From assembly GCF_028656935.1 (NCBI RefSeq), contig NZ_JAMDGZ010000006.1, positions 29,994-93,993 of the forward strand: a stretch of 64,000 nucleotides of DNA, in the 5' to 3' direction. Below are positions 40,208-49,085 of the stretch, in pieces (positions within the stretch are counted from its first letter, which is position 1; the number at the start of each line of letters is the position of its first letter). The notes beneath the pieces were generated by a model that was not told the DNA's origin, ran no database searches, and saw only the letters and a list, made by a program, of their open reading frames with translations. The DNA comes from Pseudomonas rubra. GTDB lineage: Bacteria; Pseudomonadota; Gammaproteobacteria; Pseudomonadales; Pseudomonadaceae. The position numbers and the translations under genes are program-made.

Positions 40208-41743
40208 ATGCCCGCGCGCCTGCGCATCGGCCTGCTGTTGAGCGTGCTGGTGACCAGCACCCTGGCCAGCGCCCTCGACCTCAGCCCTCAGGAACAGGCC
40301 GGCAAGCGCCTGTACCGCGAAGGCCTGTCGAGCAGCGATGCCCAGGTGTCGGCGCGGGTCGGCGCTGCCGACATGCTGGTGCCGGCCAGTGTCGTGCCCT
40401 GCGCCAGTTGTCACGGTAACGATGGCCTGGGCCGGGCCGAAGGCGGGGTGCGCCCGCCGTCGCTGAACTGGCAACGCCTGGCCGGCGGGCAGGGCGCGCG
40501 ACAGGTCAATGGCCGCCGCTACCCGGCCTATTCCGAGGGGCTTGTGGCCCGCGCGATTCAGGAGGGGCGCGACCCAGCCGGCAACCGCCTGGATCCTGCG
40601 ATGCCGCGTTTTGTCCTGAGCATGGCCGACCAACGCAACCTGACGGCTTACCTCAAGCGCCTGGCCGATGACCGCGACCCGGGCCTGGAAGAACAGACCC
40701 TGCGCCTGGGGACCTTGCTGCCGACCCGCGGCGCGCTGGCCGAACCTGCGCGGGTGGTGGCGGCGGTGCTGAACGATCGCCTGGCGCAGATCAACCGCCA
40801 GGGTGGCATTCATGGCCGCACCTTGCAGTTGGTCAACCTTGATCCGGGCCCTGATCAGGCCAGTGCCGAGCAGGCGCTGGGCCAGTTGATCGATCAGGAG
40901 CGGGTGTTTGCCCTGGTCGCGCCGATGGCACCGGCCCTGGATGCCAGCCTGATAGCCCGCCTGGAGCAGGCGCGCTTGCCTTTGATCGGAGCGGCCCCCC
41001 AGTTAGCCAGCAGCCGCCAGGTGTTCGACCCGCTGCCTGGTTTGCGCGAGCAACTGCTCAGCCTGGCCGACTACGCCCAGGGCAGCCTGTCGTTGCAGCA
41101 GGCCCAGGTCAGCATCGTTTATGCCGACGCAAGTTTTGCCGCCCTGGCGGCCACCCTGCGTCAGGCGCTGCTTGAGCGTGGCTGGAGCAACGTCAGCGTC
41201 GCGCCGTTTGAGCAGCAGGCTGCGCCGGGGCAGGCGCTTTTCTACCTCGGCAAGGCCGCAGGCTTCAGCCGGCTGACCGAGGCTCTGCAACAGGCTGGGC
41301 GCACGCCCTACCTGTTTGCGGCGTCGAGCCAGGTCGCCAGCGAGCTGCTGTTGGTGCCGCAAGACTGGTCGCGGCGGGTATTTCTTGCCTATCCGTTCAT
41401 TCCCAGTGACTGGACCCCGCAAGGGCGTGATGCGCTCACCGCGATGCGCCAGCGCCAGGGCCTGGATGGCCGTCAGGGCTTGTTGCAGGTCAGTACCTGG
41501 TGCGCCATGCAACTGCTCGAAGAAGCGCTCAAGCGCGCCGGACGTGATGCCAGCCGCGAGAAACTGACCCTGGCCCTGGAAGGCCTGCATGACGTGCAGA
41601 CCGGCCTGACCCCGGCCCTGGGCTATGGCCCCGGGCGGCGCCAGGGTTTGAACGGCGCGCATGTGGTCACCGTTGAAATGCCCGGCCCGGTGTTCTACCC
41701 GGTCGCCGCCTACCAGAGTGTTGTTGAGACGAGGTCGCCATGA
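40208..41743 (+). CDS. Cytochrome c fused to an ABC-type periplasmic ligand-binding domain
   Basis: 511 residues; start at 40208 (MPARLRIGLLLSVLVTSTLASA, signal peptide). A heme site C65-A-S-C-H69 with the class I pattern (CASCHGNDGLG, then FVLSMADQRNLTAYL carrying a likely Met ligand) covers about 30-150. It is followed by a Peripla_BP_6-type amino-acid-binding fold at about 165-505 (LRLGTLLPTRGALAEPARVVAAVLN and FALVAPMAPALDASLIARLEQARLPLIGA). No transporter permease is nearby, so the binding domain probably senses or scaffolds. The heme could accept electrons from Mn(II) oxidation. This is inference. Confidence 0.8.
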   Translation: MPARLRIGLLLSVLVTSTLASALDLSPQEQAGKRLYREGLSSSDAQVSARVGAADMLVPASVVPCASCHGNDGLGRAEGGVRPPSLNWQRLAGGQGARQVNGRRYPAYSEGLVARAIQEGRDPAGNRLDPAMPRFVLSMADQRNLTAYLKRLADDRDPGLEEQTLRLGTLLPTRGALAEPARVVAAVLNDRLAQINRQGGIHGRTLQLVNLDPGPDQASAEQALGQLIDQERVFALVAPMAPALDASLIARLEQARLPLIGAAPQLASSRQVFDPLPGLREQLLSLADYAQGSLSLQQAQVSIVYADASFAALAATLRQALLERGWSNVSVAPFEQQAAPGQALFYLGKAAGFSRLTEALQQAGRTPYLFAASSQVASELLLVPQDWSRRVFLAYPFIPSDWTPQGRDALTAMRQRQGLDGRQGLLQVSTWCAMQLLEEALKRAGRDASREKLTLALEGLHDVQTGLTPALGYGPGRRQGLNGAHVVTVEMPGPVFYPVAAYQSVVETRSP

Positions 41744-42387
41744 ACCGCTTGATGCCCTTGCTGCTGTGCCTGTTGAGCCTGTCGCTGCACGCTGCCGACG
41801 GGCCACCCGCGGCCCGGGTCAACGGCGTGGAAATCAGCCAGCTGCGCCTGGAGCGTTACTTTACCGAGTACCTGCAGGATCAGGGCAGGGCGCTGACCAG
41901 CATCCGCAACCCCAGCGTCTACAAGCGCCTGCGCCAACAGGCGCTGAACGACCTGATCGACCGCGAACTGCTGTGGCAGGAAGCCCAGCGCCAGGGCGTG
42001 ACGGTCAGCGATGATGAAGTAGCGGCGCGTATCGGCCACCTGCGCCAGGCGTTCGGTTCGGCGCAAACCTTCGAGCGGCGCCTGGCCGAGGCGGGTTTCG
42101 ACGTCCAAAGCTTTAGCGCCTACACCCGTCAGGAAATGGCCGCGCAACAGGTGTTTCAGGCCGCCAGCCGCGTACCTGAGCCAAGCCAGGCACAAGTGTT
42201 GGCCTTCTATGAAGCCAATGGCAAAACCTTTGCCGGCGCGCAGAACCAAAGCCAGGCTGACCCTGTCCAACCCGAGCAAGGACTTGCACTGGCTAAAACC
42301 CTTCTTATCGATCAACTGCAGACGCAAGCGCGTCAGGCGTTGTTGCAACGCTTGCGCGATAGCGGTCAACTGCAGCGTATCGACTGA
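41740..42387 (+). CDS. SurA-N-like periplasmic chaperone without PPIase domain
   Basis: 215 residues with signal peptide (MNRLMPLLLCLLSLSLHAADG); ATGA overlap with the upstream gene. The helical SurA/PrsA N-terminal pattern is present (ARVNGVEISQLRLERYF, RLRQQALNDLIDRELLWQEAQRQGVTVSDDEVAARIG). No rotamase (parvulin) domain follows; the chain ends with a C-terminal helix. It is likely a dedicated chaperone for an exported product of the operon, MnxG being the obvious client because of its size. It is the last gene of the mnxG operon. Confidence 0.78.
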   Translation: MNRLMPLLLCLLSLSLHAADGPPAARVNGVEISQLRLERYFTEYLQDQGRALTSIRNPSVYKRLRQQALNDLIDRELLWQEAQRQGVTVSDDEVAARIGHLRQAFGSAQTFERRLAEAGFDVQSFSAYTRQEMAAQQVFQAASRVPEPSQAQVLAFYEANGKTFAGAQNQSQADPVQPEQGLALAKTLLIDQLQTQARQALLQRLRDSGQLQRID

Positions 42388-42398
42388 GCGCAACGCCG

Positions 42399-42455
42399 CC
42401 CCCAATGTTGGGGCCACGGCTAGGGGCAAAACGCCATCTACCCCCGGGATTGGGG
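42399..42455. promoter_or_regulatory. Two candidate MnxR operators upstream of the T2SS/csgEFG operon
   Basis: CCCC-AATGTT-GGGG (42400-42413, a perfect CCCCAA/TTGGGG dyad) and CCCC-GGGATT-GGGG (42442-42455) lie about 75-130 bp upstream of the sigma-54-like element. There is no T run, so the first is not a simple terminator of the mnxG operon. Confidence 0.5.
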
Positions 42456-42530
42456 AAGGGGTGAGCACCCGTTTGCGTCTATGCTTAAAGAATCAACGAC
42501 ATAGCACAGTGATTTGCGCCGTATCACGCC

Positions 42531-42545
42531 TGGCACGAAGCATGC
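42531..42545 (+). promoter_or_regulatory. Probable sigma-54 promoter of the T2SS/csgEFG operon
   Basis: TGGCACGAAGCATGC has a perfect TGGCACG -24 block and the GC at correct spacing; the -12 box reads ATGC rather than TTGC. It is 73 bp before the first gene. Confidence 0.6.
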
Positions 42546-42617
42546 GTAAGCCTCTACAAGGCCGCACTCGTGCCGGGCCGGGAAACCGGGCCAGCAGCTT
42601 TCAGGGAGTGGACCTTG

Positions 42618-43151
42618 GTGAACACAGTATTGGTAGTCGATGACGAACAGACCCTTGCCGGCAATATCCGGGATTACCTGGCGGCCCAAGGCCTGAACGT
42701 CCACGTTGCCCACGACGGAAACAGTGCAATCGGCACCGCCGAACGCACCCGGCCCGAAGTGGTCGTGCTGGATTATCGCTTGCCCGACATGGAGGGGTTT
42801 CAGGTACTGGAGACTGTGCGCCAACAAGGTACGAACTGTCATTTCGTGCTGATCACCGCCCACCCGACCGCCGAGGTCCGTGAGCGGGCCAGCCAGCTGG
42901 GTGTCAGCCATATCTTGTTCAAGCCTTTTCCGCTAGCGGAACTGGCCCGCGCAGTCCTCGACCTGATGGGCATCACGCGAAGCAACCCGCGCGCAGCCAA
43001 CACGGACACAGGGTTCGTCGAACGACGCCAAAGCAGGAGTGAGAGTTTCCCCCTGCAGCTGTTCGACGGTAGCTGGGTCCTGGCCGATCGCCGACGTAAT
43101 GGCGCACGGCCGCCGGGGCCCGACGACGACCAGCTGCTCACCGGGGAATAA
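42618..43151 (+). CDS. Response-regulator receiver protein without a recognised output domain
   Basis: 177 residues. GTG at 42618 is chosen (GGGAG 9 nt upstream; TTG at 42615 is also possible). It is a complete CheY-like receiver: VLVVDDEQTLAGN, phospho-acceptor Asp in VVVLDYRLPDMEG, the switch Thr in VLITAHPT, and Lys in ILFKPFPL. The last 60 residues or so are polar and basic (RSNPRAANTDTGFVERRQSR, VLADRRRNGARP) with no DNA-binding or enzyme motif. It opens the T2SS/csgEFG operon and may tie assembly or activity of the machine to a kinase, possibly MnxS1/S2. The partner is unknown. Confidence 0.85.
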   Translation: MNTVLVVDDEQTLAGNIRDYLAAQGLNVHVAHDGNSAIGTAERTRPEVVVLDYRLPDMEGFQVLETVRQQGTNCHFVLITAHPTAEVRERASQLGVSHILFKPFPLAELARAVLDLMGITRSNPRAANTDTGFVERRQSRSESFPLQLFDGSWVLADRRRNGARPPGPDDDQLLTGE

Positions 43152-43204
43152 CGCGCGAGCAGGGCTGAACCAGGCTCTTCGCGCCCCGCGTTGGAGAGCA
43201 AGCC

Positions 43205-44905
43205 ATGGAACCGTTGTCGCTCGTTGCCGCCGTTGTTGCCAGCACCCCGGCGCCCCTTGGTCGCGCGCTGCTGGCCCAGGCCAGGGCCAGTGCCGAACTG
43301 CTCGGCGAGCGCCTGCTCGATACCCTGCAAACACTCAGCGGCCTTGAGCCTGGCGATTTCGTCCAGAGCCTGGGCGCCACCCTGCATTACCCGGTGCTCG
43401 ACGCCCAGGCGCTGTTCGCCAGCACGCCGCTGTTCGATCGGGTCAGCCTGGCCCAGTGCCTGAAACGCGAATTCATCCTTCTGCAGCAGGCCGGCCTGAC
43501 CCTCGGGGTGTTCGCCGACCCTTTCGATGACGCCCGCCTGGCCTGGATCGACGAGTGCCTGCAAGGCGCGCCGCTGTACCTGGTACAGGCCGCCGAACTC
43601 AAGGGTTTTCTGGCCCGTCACGAAGAAAGCTTTCACGCCGTGGACTCGCTGGACACCGACGGCGAGGCGGCCAACGAACTCGACAGCCTGCAGAGCCTGT
43701 CGCTGGCCAGCATCTGCGAAGACCAGAGCCGGGTGGTCAAGTTGGTCAACTCGACCCTGTACGACGCCCTGAAGATGCACGCCAGCGACATCCACCTGGG
43801 CGTGACCGGCAGCGGCCTGGTGATCAAGTACCGCATCGATGGCGTGCTCAACAGCATCAGCAAGGTCAACGGCAGTGAATTCGCCGACCAGGTGATCTCG
43901 CGGATCAAGGTCATGGCCGAACTGGACATCGGCGAGAAACGCGTGCCCCAGGATGGCCGTTTCAAGATAGGCATCAGTGCCCGGCAGATCGACTTCCGGG
44001 TCTCGATCATGCCAAGTATCTTCGGTGAGGACGCGGTGCTGCGGGTGCTCGACAAACAGGACCTGGCCGACCGCGTCAGCGGCGTGCAACTGCAGGCCCT
44101 GGGTTTTGAAGCACACACCCTGCGCAGCCTGCGTCGCCTGGCCAACGAACCCTACGGCATGATCCTGGTCACCGGCCCCACCGGCAGCGGCAAGACCACC
44201 ACCCTGTACGCCATGATCAGCGAGATCAACCACGGCGTGGACAAGATCATCACCATCGAAGACCCGGTCGAATACCAGTTGCCGGGGGTGTTGCAGATCC
44301 CGGTCAACGAAAAGAAAGGCCTGACCTTTGCCCGCGGCCTGCGCTCGATCCTGCGCCACGACCCGGACAAGATCATGGTCGGCGAAATCCGCGACCCGGA
44401 CACCGCACAGATCGCCGTGCAGTCGGCGCTGACCGGGCACCTGGTGTTCACCACCATCCACGCCAACAACGTCTTTGATGTGATCGGCCGCTTCAGCCAG
44501 ATGCAGGTCGACCCCTACAGCTTCGTCTCGGCGCTCAACGCGGTGCTGGCCCAGCGCCTGATCCGGCTGGTCTGCCCGCACTGCGCCGCACCCCGTCAGC
44601 CGAGCGATGAAGAACTGGCGGGCTCGGGCCTTGAGCCTGGCCAGGTCGACCATTACCAGTTCGTCCACGGCAGCGGCTGCGGCCAGTGCCGGGGCAGCGG
44701 TTACCGCGGGCGTACGGCGATTGCCGAACTGCTGCACCTGGACGACGACCTGCGGCAGATGATCGTCGAGCGCAAGCCCCTGGCACACATCAAGACCCTG
44801 GCTTGCCAACGCGGCTTGCGCCTGCTGCGCAGTTCGGCGCTGGAGCTGGTGCAGCAAGGCCGGACCACCCTGGAGGAGATCAATCGTGTCACTTTTATCG
44901 CCTGA
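43205..44905 (+). CDS. gspE: GspE/PilB-family secretion ATPase
   Basis: 566 residues. An N-terminal GspE/MshE-type domain (about 10-140) precedes the ATPase. Walker A is at 324-331 (GPTGSGKT). The Asp box (TIEDPVEYQLPGVLQIPVN), Walker B (IMVGEIRDPDTAQIA) and His box (GHLVFTTIHANN) are intact. A tetracysteine zinc site follows (CPHC ... CGQC), as in true GspE and MshE. It would power pseudopilus assembly on the GspF platform. The gspF gene is not in this operon but at 28331-29518. Confidence 0.94.
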   Translation: MEPLSLVAAVVASTPAPLGRALLAQARASAELLGERLLDTLQTLSGLEPGDFVQSLGATLHYPVLDAQALFASTPLFDRVSLAQCLKREFILLQQAGLTLGVFADPFDDARLAWIDECLQGAPLYLVQAAELKGFLARHEESFHAVDSLDTDGEAANELDSLQSLSLASICEDQSRVVKLVNSTLYDALKMHASDIHLGVTGSGLVIKYRIDGVLNSISKVNGSEFADQVISRIKVMAELDIGEKRVPQDGRFKIGISARQIDFRVSIMPSIFGEDAVLRVLDKQDLADRVSGVQLQALGFEAHTLRSLRRLANEPYGMILVTGPTGSGKTTTLYAMISEINHGVDKIITIEDPVEYQLPGVLQIPVNEKKGLTFARGLRSILRHDPDKIMVGEIRDPDTAQIAVQSALTGHLVFTTIHANNVFDVIGRFSQMQVDPYSFVSALNAVLAQRLIRLVCPHCAAPRQPSDEELAGSGLEPGQVDHYQFVHGSGCGQCRGSGYRGRTAIAELLHLDDDLRQMIVERKPLAHIKTLACQRGLRLLRSSALELVQQGRTTLEEINRVTFIA

Positions 44906-45683
44906 TCGCTTTATCGCCGTGCTCGGCGCCCAGGGTGTGGGTCTGTGCCAACGCTTGGGCGCAGGGCAGCAATGGCTGGGCAGCCTGGATTTTATTGCCG
45001 AGCGCAGCCAGGCCTGGACGGTTGCCCTGGAATCGCTGCAACACCTGCTGGCCGATCAGCCGTGCAAAGGTGCGCAGTTGCAGGTGCTGCTTTCGGCCCA
45101 GTACAGCCGCTTCTGCCTGGTGCCGTGGAGCGCTGCGATCAGCACCCCGGCGGAGCTGCAGCACTACGCCCGGGCCTGTTTCGAGGCGCACTACGGCCAG
45201 AGTCTTGAGGGCTGGCGCATCGTCGTCTCGCCCGAAGCCGCCGGTTGCCCGCGCATCGCCAGTGCCGTGCCGCAAGCCTTGCTCGATCAGCTCGATGCCC
45301 TGTGCCGCAACCTGGGTGTGCGCCTGCGCTCGGCCCGGCCTTATCTGATGGCGGCCTACAACCACTTTGCCGAGCAATTGGGCCAGGGTGATTTTCTCTT
45401 CGTTCTCGCCGAGCCGCAACGCAGTGTCTGCCTGCTGGCGCAGAACGGCGCCTGGCAACAGGTCAGTGCCCAGGGCAGTGGCGACAGTGACCAGGCCCTG
45501 CAGGCGCTGATCGCCCGCCAGGCCGGCCTGCGCCAGGGCGAGGGGCAGTTGCCGGTGTACCTGCATGCGCCGGGCCGCCTGGAGCAACCGCCGGCGCTGC
45601 TCGGTGTGCAGCTGTGCGAGCTGGCGCCAACCTCAATGGCTGTACGCGACGTGCTGTGCAGCATGTCCCGGGCGGTGGCCTGA
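44886..45683 (+). CDS. PilM/GspL-N-like cytoplasmic assembly protein
   Basis: 265 residues starting at GTG 44886, with GGAGGAGA 6 nt upstream; it overlaps gspE by 20 nt. No other in-frame start is available nearby. The fold pattern resembles the actin-like PilM/MshI/GspL cytoplasmic domain (FIAVLGAQGVGLCQRLG, ALLDQLDALCRNLGVRLRSARPYLMAAYNHF), but sequence identity to known families looks low. No membrane helix. Its place before PilN-, PilO- and PilP-like genes supports the assignment. Confidence 0.68.
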   Translation: MSLLSPDRFIAVLGAQGVGLCQRLGAGQQWLGSLDFIAERSQAWTVALESLQHLLADQPCKGAQLQVLLSAQYSRFCLVPWSAAISTPAELQHYARACFEAHYGQSLEGWRIVVSPEAAGCPRIASAVPQALLDQLDALCRNLGVRLRSARPYLMAAYNHFAEQLGQGDFLFVLAEPQRSVCLLAQNGAWQQVSAQGSGDSDQALQALIARQAGLRQGEGQLPVYLHAPGRLEQPPALLGVQLCELAPTSMAVRDVLCSMSRAVA

Positions 45684-45684
45684 C

Positions 45685-46227
45685 ATGCGCCGCCTGATGC
45701 TGGACTTCCAGCCTACCCGCACCGAGCTGCCCGCCTGGGCGCTGCTGGCTGTCGGCCTGAGCCTGCTGCTCGGCGCCGGGCTGCTGCAGCATGGCCTCAA
45801 TCAACAACAGGCCGCGCTTGAACAGCAGCTCGAACAGCTCGACCGGCAACTGGGCAAACGCCCGCAGGCCGAAGCCAGCCTCAATGCTGCGCAAAGCCGC
45901 GAGCAGGCCGAGAAACTGGCGCAGATGCGCAGCGTCTCGCAGCAACTGCAACGGCCCTGGGAGCGCCTGTTCGGCATGCTCGAGGGGCTGGAGCAGGACG
46001 ACGTCGCCTTGCTCACCCTGACCCCCGACGCACGCAAGGGCCAACTGCGCATCAGCGCTGAAGCCCGCGATCTGGAAGCCATGCTGGCTTTCCACAAGCG
46101 CCTGGAGGCCAGTGACGAACTGCGCGATGTGTCGTTGCTCAACCACGAAATCATCGCCAAACAGGCCGAGCATCCGGTGCAGTTCAACCTGTCGGCCACC
46201 TGGGAGAACGGCAATGCGCGTCCCTAG
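45685..46227 (+). CDS. PilN-like inner-membrane assembly protein
   Basis: 180 residues; the ATG at 45685 is 1 nt after the preceding stop. One N-terminal membrane helix (ELPAWALLAVGLSLLLGAGLLQ) is followed by a coiled coil (HGLNQQQAALEQQLEQLDRQL) and a small ferredoxin-like domain (VALLTLTPDARKGQLRISAEARDLEAMLAFHKRLE). This is the PilN/GspL-C layout. It should pair with the PilO-like product of the next gene, which overlaps by 14 nt. Confidence 0.75.
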   Translation: MRRLMLDFQPTRTELPAWALLAVGLSLLLGAGLLQHGLNQQQAALEQQLEQLDRQLGKRPQAEASLNAAQSREQAEKLAQMRSVSQQLQRPWERLFGMLEGLEQDDVALLTLTPDARKGQLRISAEARDLEAMLAFHKRLEASDELRDVSLLNHEIIAKQAEHPVQFNLSATWENGNARP

Positions 46228-46762
46228 CCTGATTGTTCATGAACGCGCCCGTAAGCTTGGCGTGGTCGGCCTGGCTGGTGCCGGGCTGCTGGCCCTGGCA
46301 CTGCTGTATGGCGCTGTGGTGCTGCTGGGGCAATGGCAACAAGTGCAAGCCCTTGAGCAACAGCGCGACCAGGCCCGTGCGCAAGTCGTGCAATTGCAGC
46401 AGGGCACGCTGAAGCTGCCACAGGTGCCCCGGCACGAGCTGGAAGACTTTCACAGGCAGTTGCCGGCCCAGCCCCAGGCTACGGTGGCCATCGACCGCAT
46501 CTACGCCCTGGCCAAGGCCGAGCAGATCACCCTGGCCCGCGGTGAGTACGCCCTGGGCATCGACCCCAAGACTCAGTTGGCGCGCTACCAGATCCTTCTG
46601 CCGGTGCGCGGCAGCTACCCGCAGATCCGCCGCTACGTGCATGCCTTGCTCGGCCAGTTGCCGGCACTGGTGCTCGAAGACATCGACCTGCAACGCAAGA
46701 AGATCGGCGACCGCGAACTGACCGGGCGCATCCGTATGACCCTTTATCTGTCGAGGTCATGA
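46214..46762 (+). CDS. PilO/GspM-like inner-membrane assembly protein
   Basis: 182 residues from ATG 46214. One membrane helix (LGVVGLAGAGLLALALLYGAVVLLG), a coiled coil (QWQQVQALEQQRDQARAQVVQLQQG) and a C-terminal ferredoxin-like domain (YQILLPVRGSYPQIRRYVHALLGQLPALVLEDIDLQR). The GSYPQIRRYVHALLG motif is typical of PilO-type proteins. Confidence 0.78.
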   Translation: MRVPSLIVHERARKLGVVGLAGAGLLALALLYGAVVLLGQWQQVQALEQQRDQARAQVVQLQQGTLKLPQVPRHELEDFHRQLPAQPQATVAIDRIYALAKAEQITLARGEYALGIDPKTQLARYQILLPVRGSYPQIRRYVHALLGQLPALVLEDIDLQRKKIGDRELTGRIRMTLYLSRS

Positions 46763-47262
46763 TGAACACTCAACGCAGCCTGGCCTGGCTGGGATTTCTC
46801 GGCACCGCCGCAGTACTGGCCTGGGGGCCGGGGTACTTCTTCGACGACGCGGCTGAAGACGGCGAGGCGGCTGTGGCCGTCGCCAGCAAGGTGGCGGCAA
46901 GCGTGCCGGCGCCTGCGCAGCCGGACAGTAAAGCGGCGTCGCTCAAGCCCCGCGACCTGTTTCCGAGCAAGAGCTGGAAGCCTGCGGTGCAAGTGACCAC
47001 GGTCACCGAGCAGCCGGTGGTCGTCGCCCCGGTGGCCCAGGTGCCCACCGCACCGGCGCTGCCATTCCAGTTCGTCGGCCGCCTGGATGATCGCGCCGAT
47101 CAGCAGGTGTTCCTGCAAAGCGGCGAGAAACTTTACGTCGTACGCCGTGGCGACGTGATCGATGACACCTACCGGATCGAGCAGATCTCCGCCACGGAGC
47201 TGAGCCTGGTCTACCTGCCGTTGCACCTGTCCCAGACCTTGTCTGTAGGGAGCGCACCATGA
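46759..47262 (+). CDS. PilP/GspC-like periplasmic connector
   Basis: 167 residues; ATGA overlap on both sides. One N-terminal membrane helix (SLAWLGFLGTAAVLAWGPGYFF), an Ala/Pro-rich linker of about 60 residues, then a small beta domain (FQFVGRLDDRADQQVFLQSGEKLYVVRRGDVIDDTYRIEQI) with the homology-region fold of GspC/PilP. It should bridge the inner-membrane PilN/O-like complex to the secretin encoded next. Confidence 0.75.
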   Translation: MMNTQRSLAWLGFLGTAAVLAWGPGYFFDDAAEDGEAAVAVASKVAASVPAPAQPDSKAASLKPRDLFPSKSWKPAVQVTTVTEQPVVVAPVAQVPTAPALPFQFVGRLDDRADQQVFLQSGEKLYVVRRGDVIDDTYRIEQISATELSLVYLPLHLSQTLSVGSAP

Positions 47263-49082
47263 TTTCCACCAGGCTCTGCAACAAAGCGCCGTACCTGATG
47301 CTGGCCCTGTGTGTCGCCCTGGCCGGTTGCGGTACTTCCGGTGTGCGCAAGGACGCTCAGGCGCTGATCGGCGAAGGCCAGTACGAGGCCGGCATCGCCC
47401 AACTCGAAGAGGCGCTCAAGCAGCACCCGCGCGACACCGATCTGAATATCGCCCTGATCCAGGGCCGGCGCCAGGCGGTGGAAGCGCTGCTGACCCAGGC
47501 CGACAGCGACCGCAGCCGCCATGACTTCGGCGGTGCACGTAGCGGTTATGGCCGGGTGCTGACCCTGGAGCCGAACAATCGCCGGGCCCTGGACGCGGTG
47601 CGCCAGATCGAGCAGATGCGCAACCTCGGCGAGCGCATCGCCCTGGGCCAGGCCGCACTGCGCGCAGGCGATCTGTTCGGCGCCGAGCGACACATGCGCG
47701 AAGTGCTGCTGCTCGACCCGCAGAACGAAGGCGGCCTGGCGTTGCGCAAGGACATCGAACTGGTGCAAAGCCGCACCGCGCAGCCCAACCCGCAGTTGCG
47801 CACCAAGCTCGAACGCCCGGTGACCCTGGAGTTTCGCGACGCCAACCTTAAAACCATCTTCGAGGTGCTGTCGCAGGTGGCGGGGCTCAACTTCATCTTC
47901 GACAAGGACCTGCGCCCGGACATGAAAGCGACCATCTTCGTCCGTGATGTGCGCATCGAGGATGCCGTGGCCCTGCTGCTGGAGCAGAACCAGTTGCATC
48001 AGAAAGTGGTGAACGACAACACCCTTTTGATCTACCCGGACTCGCCGCAGAAGACCAAGGATTACCAGGAACTGGTGATGCGCACCTTCTACCTGACCAG
48101 TATCGACGCCAACACCGCGCTGAACATGGTCAAGACCATGCTCAAGACCCGCGATGTGTTCGTCGATGAGCGCCTCAACACCCTGACCATGCGCGACACA
48201 CCCGATGCCGTGCGCATGGCCGAGAAGCTGTTGCAGTCCCAGGACCAGTCCAACCCGGAAGTGGTGCTGGAGGTGGAGGTGATGGAGGTGGCCCGTTCGC
48301 GGATCCTCGAACTCGGCCTGCAGTGGCCCAATACCTTTGGCATTCTCAATGCCGACGGCAACCCGGTCGGCACCCTTGACCAACTGCGCGGCATCAACTC
48401 CTCGCGCATCAGTATCGCCCCGGCGCCACAAGCCAAGATCAACGCCCAGGACAACGACATCAATACCCTGGCAAGCCCGGTGATCCGCGTCAGCAACCGC
48501 GAGCAGGCGCGCATTCACATCGGCCAGCGGGTGCCGATCATCAGCGCCACCTCGGTGCCCTCGACCCAGGGCCCGGTGATCACTGAAAGCGTCACCTACC
48601 TGGATGTCGGTCTCAAGCTCGAAGTGACCCCGGTGGTACACCTGAACAACGAAGTGGCGATCAAGGTGGCGCTGGAAGTCAGCAACGCCAAGCCGCTGGA
48701 GCCGACCCGTCAGGGCACCATTCCGGTTCAGGTCGACACCCGCAATGCCCAGACCAGCCTGCGCCTGCACGACGGCGAAACTCAGGTGCTGGCGGGCCTG
48801 GTGCGTAACGACCAGGGCGCCAGCGGCAACAAGATCCCCGGCCTTGGCGACATTCCCGGCCTGGGCCGGCTGTTCGGCAGCAACCGCAGCGACAACAGCC
48901 AGTCGGAGCTGGTGCTGTCGATCACCCCGCGGATCATCCGCAACCTGCCGTACCAGAGCCCGTCGGACATGGAGTTTGCCACCGGCACTGAAACCAGCAT
49001 GCAGATCCGCAACCTCAACCGCAGTGTCGAGGTGCCAGACGACCAGGCGCTGGTGGCTGTGCCTGGCGCGGTGAGGCCCTGA
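47259..49082 (+). CDS. gspD: Secretin GspD/MshL-like with N-terminal TPR region
   Basis: 607-residue outer-membrane secretin. It is a lipoprotein: signal peptide with lipobox LAGC and Cys24. Residues about 30-170 form TPR-type helices (EGQYEAGIAQLEEALKQHPRD, RAGDLFGAERHMREVLLLDPQNEGG). A secretin N-domain follows (LEFRDANLKTIFEVLSQVAGLNFIFDKDL). The secretin channel domain is at about 340-560 (VEVMEVARSRILELGLQW, GQRVPIISATSVPS, VTYLDVGLKLEVTPVVH, QTSLRLHDGETQVLAGLVRND, KIPGLGDIPGLGRLFGSN, SELVLSITPRII). The TPR front end replaces the usual N0-N3 array, more like MSHA or tight-adherence-type systems than the Xcp T2SS. It could be self-piloting because of the lipid anchor. Confidence 0.92.
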   Translation: MISTRLCNKAPYLMLALCVALAGCGTSGVRKDAQALIGEGQYEAGIAQLEEALKQHPRDTDLNIALIQGRRQAVEALLTQADSDRSRHDFGGARSGYGRVLTLEPNNRRALDAVRQIEQMRNLGERIALGQAALRAGDLFGAERHMREVLLLDPQNEGGLALRKDIELVQSRTAQPNPQLRTKLERPVTLEFRDANLKTIFEVLSQVAGLNFIFDKDLRPDMKATIFVRDVRIEDAVALLLEQNQLHQKVVNDNTLLIYPDSPQKTKDYQELVMRTFYLTSIDANTALNMVKTMLKTRDVFVDERLNTLTMRDTPDAVRMAEKLLQSQDQSNPEVVLEVEVMEVARSRILELGLQWPNTFGILNADGNPVGTLDQLRGINSSRISIAPAPQAKINAQDNDINTLASPVIRVSNREQARIHIGQRVPIISATSVPSTQGPVITESVTYLDVGLKLEVTPVVHLNNEVAIKVALEVSNAKPLEPTRQGTIPVQVDTRNAQTSLRLHDGETQVLAGLVRNDQGASGNKIPGLGDIPGLGRLFGSNRSDNSQSELVLSITPRIIRNLPYQSPSDMEFATGTETSMQIRNLNRSVEVPDDQALVAVPGAVRP

Positions 49083-49085
49083 ATC

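Noticed and set aside
42399..42413. CCCCAA/TTGGGG dyad read as a terminator of the mnxG operon
   Set aside because: The stem is short and no T run follows; the same motif recurs upstream of other mnx promoters, so an operator is more likely.
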